Assembly: GCA_013213985.1 (NCBI GenBank)
Contig: JABSSP010000063.1
Coordinates: forward strand, 1 to 14,987
From: Candidatus Babelota bacterium
GTDB taxonomy: Bacteria > Babelota > Babeliae > Babelales > Vermiphilaceae
DNA: 14,987 nucleotides
Direction: 5' to 3'
Positions 14,458 to 14,987 of the stretch are shown here, piece by piece. The notes beneath the pieces are model-generated. The model worked only from the letters and a program-made list of their open reading frames with translations, was not told the origin of the DNA and searched no databases. The translations under genes were made by a program, and so were the position numbers. The stretch's first letter is position 1. The number at the start of each line of letters is the position of its first letter.

Positions 14458-14639
14458 TATTTTTTATTCAGTCCAGATAAACGTCTTTCCTTTTGTACAC
14501 ACTATCTATAGGATATCACGTATAAGAACGACAATCAATGGAAGGAATAAAACCAAACCCTTTGAAAAAAAGACTCTTTGCTGTACCATTACAGAGAGAT
14601 ACGCTCGATAGTATCAATACTATCTTACAAGGAATAACT
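14458..14639. promoter_or_regulatory. Divergent intergenic region with candidate promoter for the 14640 gene
   Basis: On the plus strand TTGAAA (14562-14567) and TACCAT (14584-14589) are 16 bases apart, a modest promoter that would give a leader of ~45 bases. The left part should hold the smpB promoter on the other strand, but I see no clear -35/-10 pair there. Confidence 0.35.
14607..14624 (+). promoter_or_regulatory. Perfect palindrome in the leader of the 14640 gene
   Basis: GATAGTAT-CA-ATACTATC: 8-bp arms around two bases, located between the predicted transcription start and the ribosome site (AAGGA at ~14628-14632). As DNA it could be an operator. As RNA the two-base loop is too tight to close fully, so a slightly open hairpin would form. 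No poly-T follows. Confidence 0.4.
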
Positions 14640-14987
14640 ATGAAAAAAACATTCTTCTATTCATTTTTAGGACTCATCTTTTTTGTAAACTGTCATGGCT
14701 ACATCGATACTAAGCGTTGGTTTGGCACCATTCAGTTTCCTCAAATTCTTGAAAAAGTTCCGAGTGTACGCATATACCGTGCCGGAGAAAAAATGAATGG
14801 TCTGAGCGTTGATTATGATCATGAAGGCAAAAGAATCTGTTTTTCTTTTACTGAAAGAGAATATCAAAAAACTATCTATGTCATCATTACACCAAAATTT
14901 TGGGGGCAAAATGAACGAGGCAGCACCGCGTATTTAAAAATCGACCCAGAACAAGATTATAAATTTTACATGCTTGAACATAGAGAT
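14640..14987 (+). CDS. Secreted protein of unknown function (5' part, runs off the window)
   Basis: ATG at 14640-14642 with AAGGA eight bases upstream; the frame is open for 116 codons to the last base. The N-terminus is a signal peptide (M-K-K-T, hydrophobic F/L/I core, cleavage probably after N-C-H-G, residue ~20; the Cys at 18 makes a lipoprotein possible but the lipobox is poor). The mature part alternates strand-like hydrophobic stretches (V-R-I-Y-R-A-G-E, I-C-F-S-F-T, T-I-Y-V-I-I-T-P-K) with polar turns, suggesting a beta-sandwich. Family not recognised. It resembles in size and style, but not clearly in sequence, the 484-927 protein. Confidence 0.75.
   Translation, partial: MKKTFFYSFLGLIFFVNCHGYIDTKRWFGTIQFPQILEKVPSVRIYRAGEKMNGLSVDYDHEGKRICFSFTEREYQKTIYVIITPKFWGQNERGSTAYLKIDPEQDYKFYMLEHRD

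Noticed and set aside
1..14987. CRISPR arrays, insertion sequences, tRNA or rRNA genes
   Set aside because: No regularly spaced repeats, transposase-like ORFs or terminal inverted repeats, and no tRNA-like arms apart from those of tmRNA were found by eye on either strand.

Overview
The window reads as a piece of an AT-rich bacterial chromosome rich in small exported proteins that have no obvious relatives. Signal peptides are found on a lipase-like protein, an OmpH/Skp-like protein, an AAA+ ATPase, a large toxin-like protein and several orphans. Together with divergent forms of universal genes (alaS end, pth, smpB, ssrA), this suggests a host-associated bacterium of the Candidatus Dependentiae (TM6) / Babeliae type. 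That placement is an inference from protein style, not a database result.

Layout. Positions 1-386 hold the 3' end of a gene that looks like alaS. A promoter at 410-437 drives a small secreted orphan (484-927), closed by a strong terminator (983-1020). A near-consensus promoter (1058-1085) precedes a membrane-anchored alpha/beta hydrolase (1162-2604). That gene meets the convergent peptidyl-tRNA hydrolase gene (2605-3150, minus) stop codon to stop codon. Further on the minus strand lie an OmpH/Skp-like chaperone (3222-3851) with its own promoter and terminator, a SERCA/PMCA-like P-type ATPase (3955-6663) and a secreted orphan (6807-7496).

From 7735 to 13079 a five-gene, plus-strand, operon-like block encodes: an exported AAA+ ATPase with a C-terminal membrane segment; a 598-aa exported protein whose last ~100 residues look like a colicin-E3-type RNase/polymorphic toxin tip; a cytosolic beta-rich protein apparently frameshifted near its end; a 69-aa CxxC/HxxC zinc-ribbon-like protein; and an exported single-pass membrane protein. 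The block lies between two direct copies of a ~147-bp sequence (7424-7570 and 13250-13396) that carries promoter, RBS and signal-peptide codons. One copy belongs to the 229-aa orphan gene. The other now heads a 45-codon ORF just downstream of ssrA. The simplest reading is that the block was gained, or can be lost, as a cassette in the ssrA region.

The right end carries the trans-translation pair on the minus strand: smpB (13984-14457), then ssrA/tmRNA (13414-13792, 379 nt, likely tag VNNTNDVRTMGYAFA). A new secreted orphan starts at 14640 and runs out of the window.

The most interesting part is the cassette: an exported toxin-like protein beside candidate immunity or partner proteins and an exported ATPase, bracketed by a duplicated expression/export leader.
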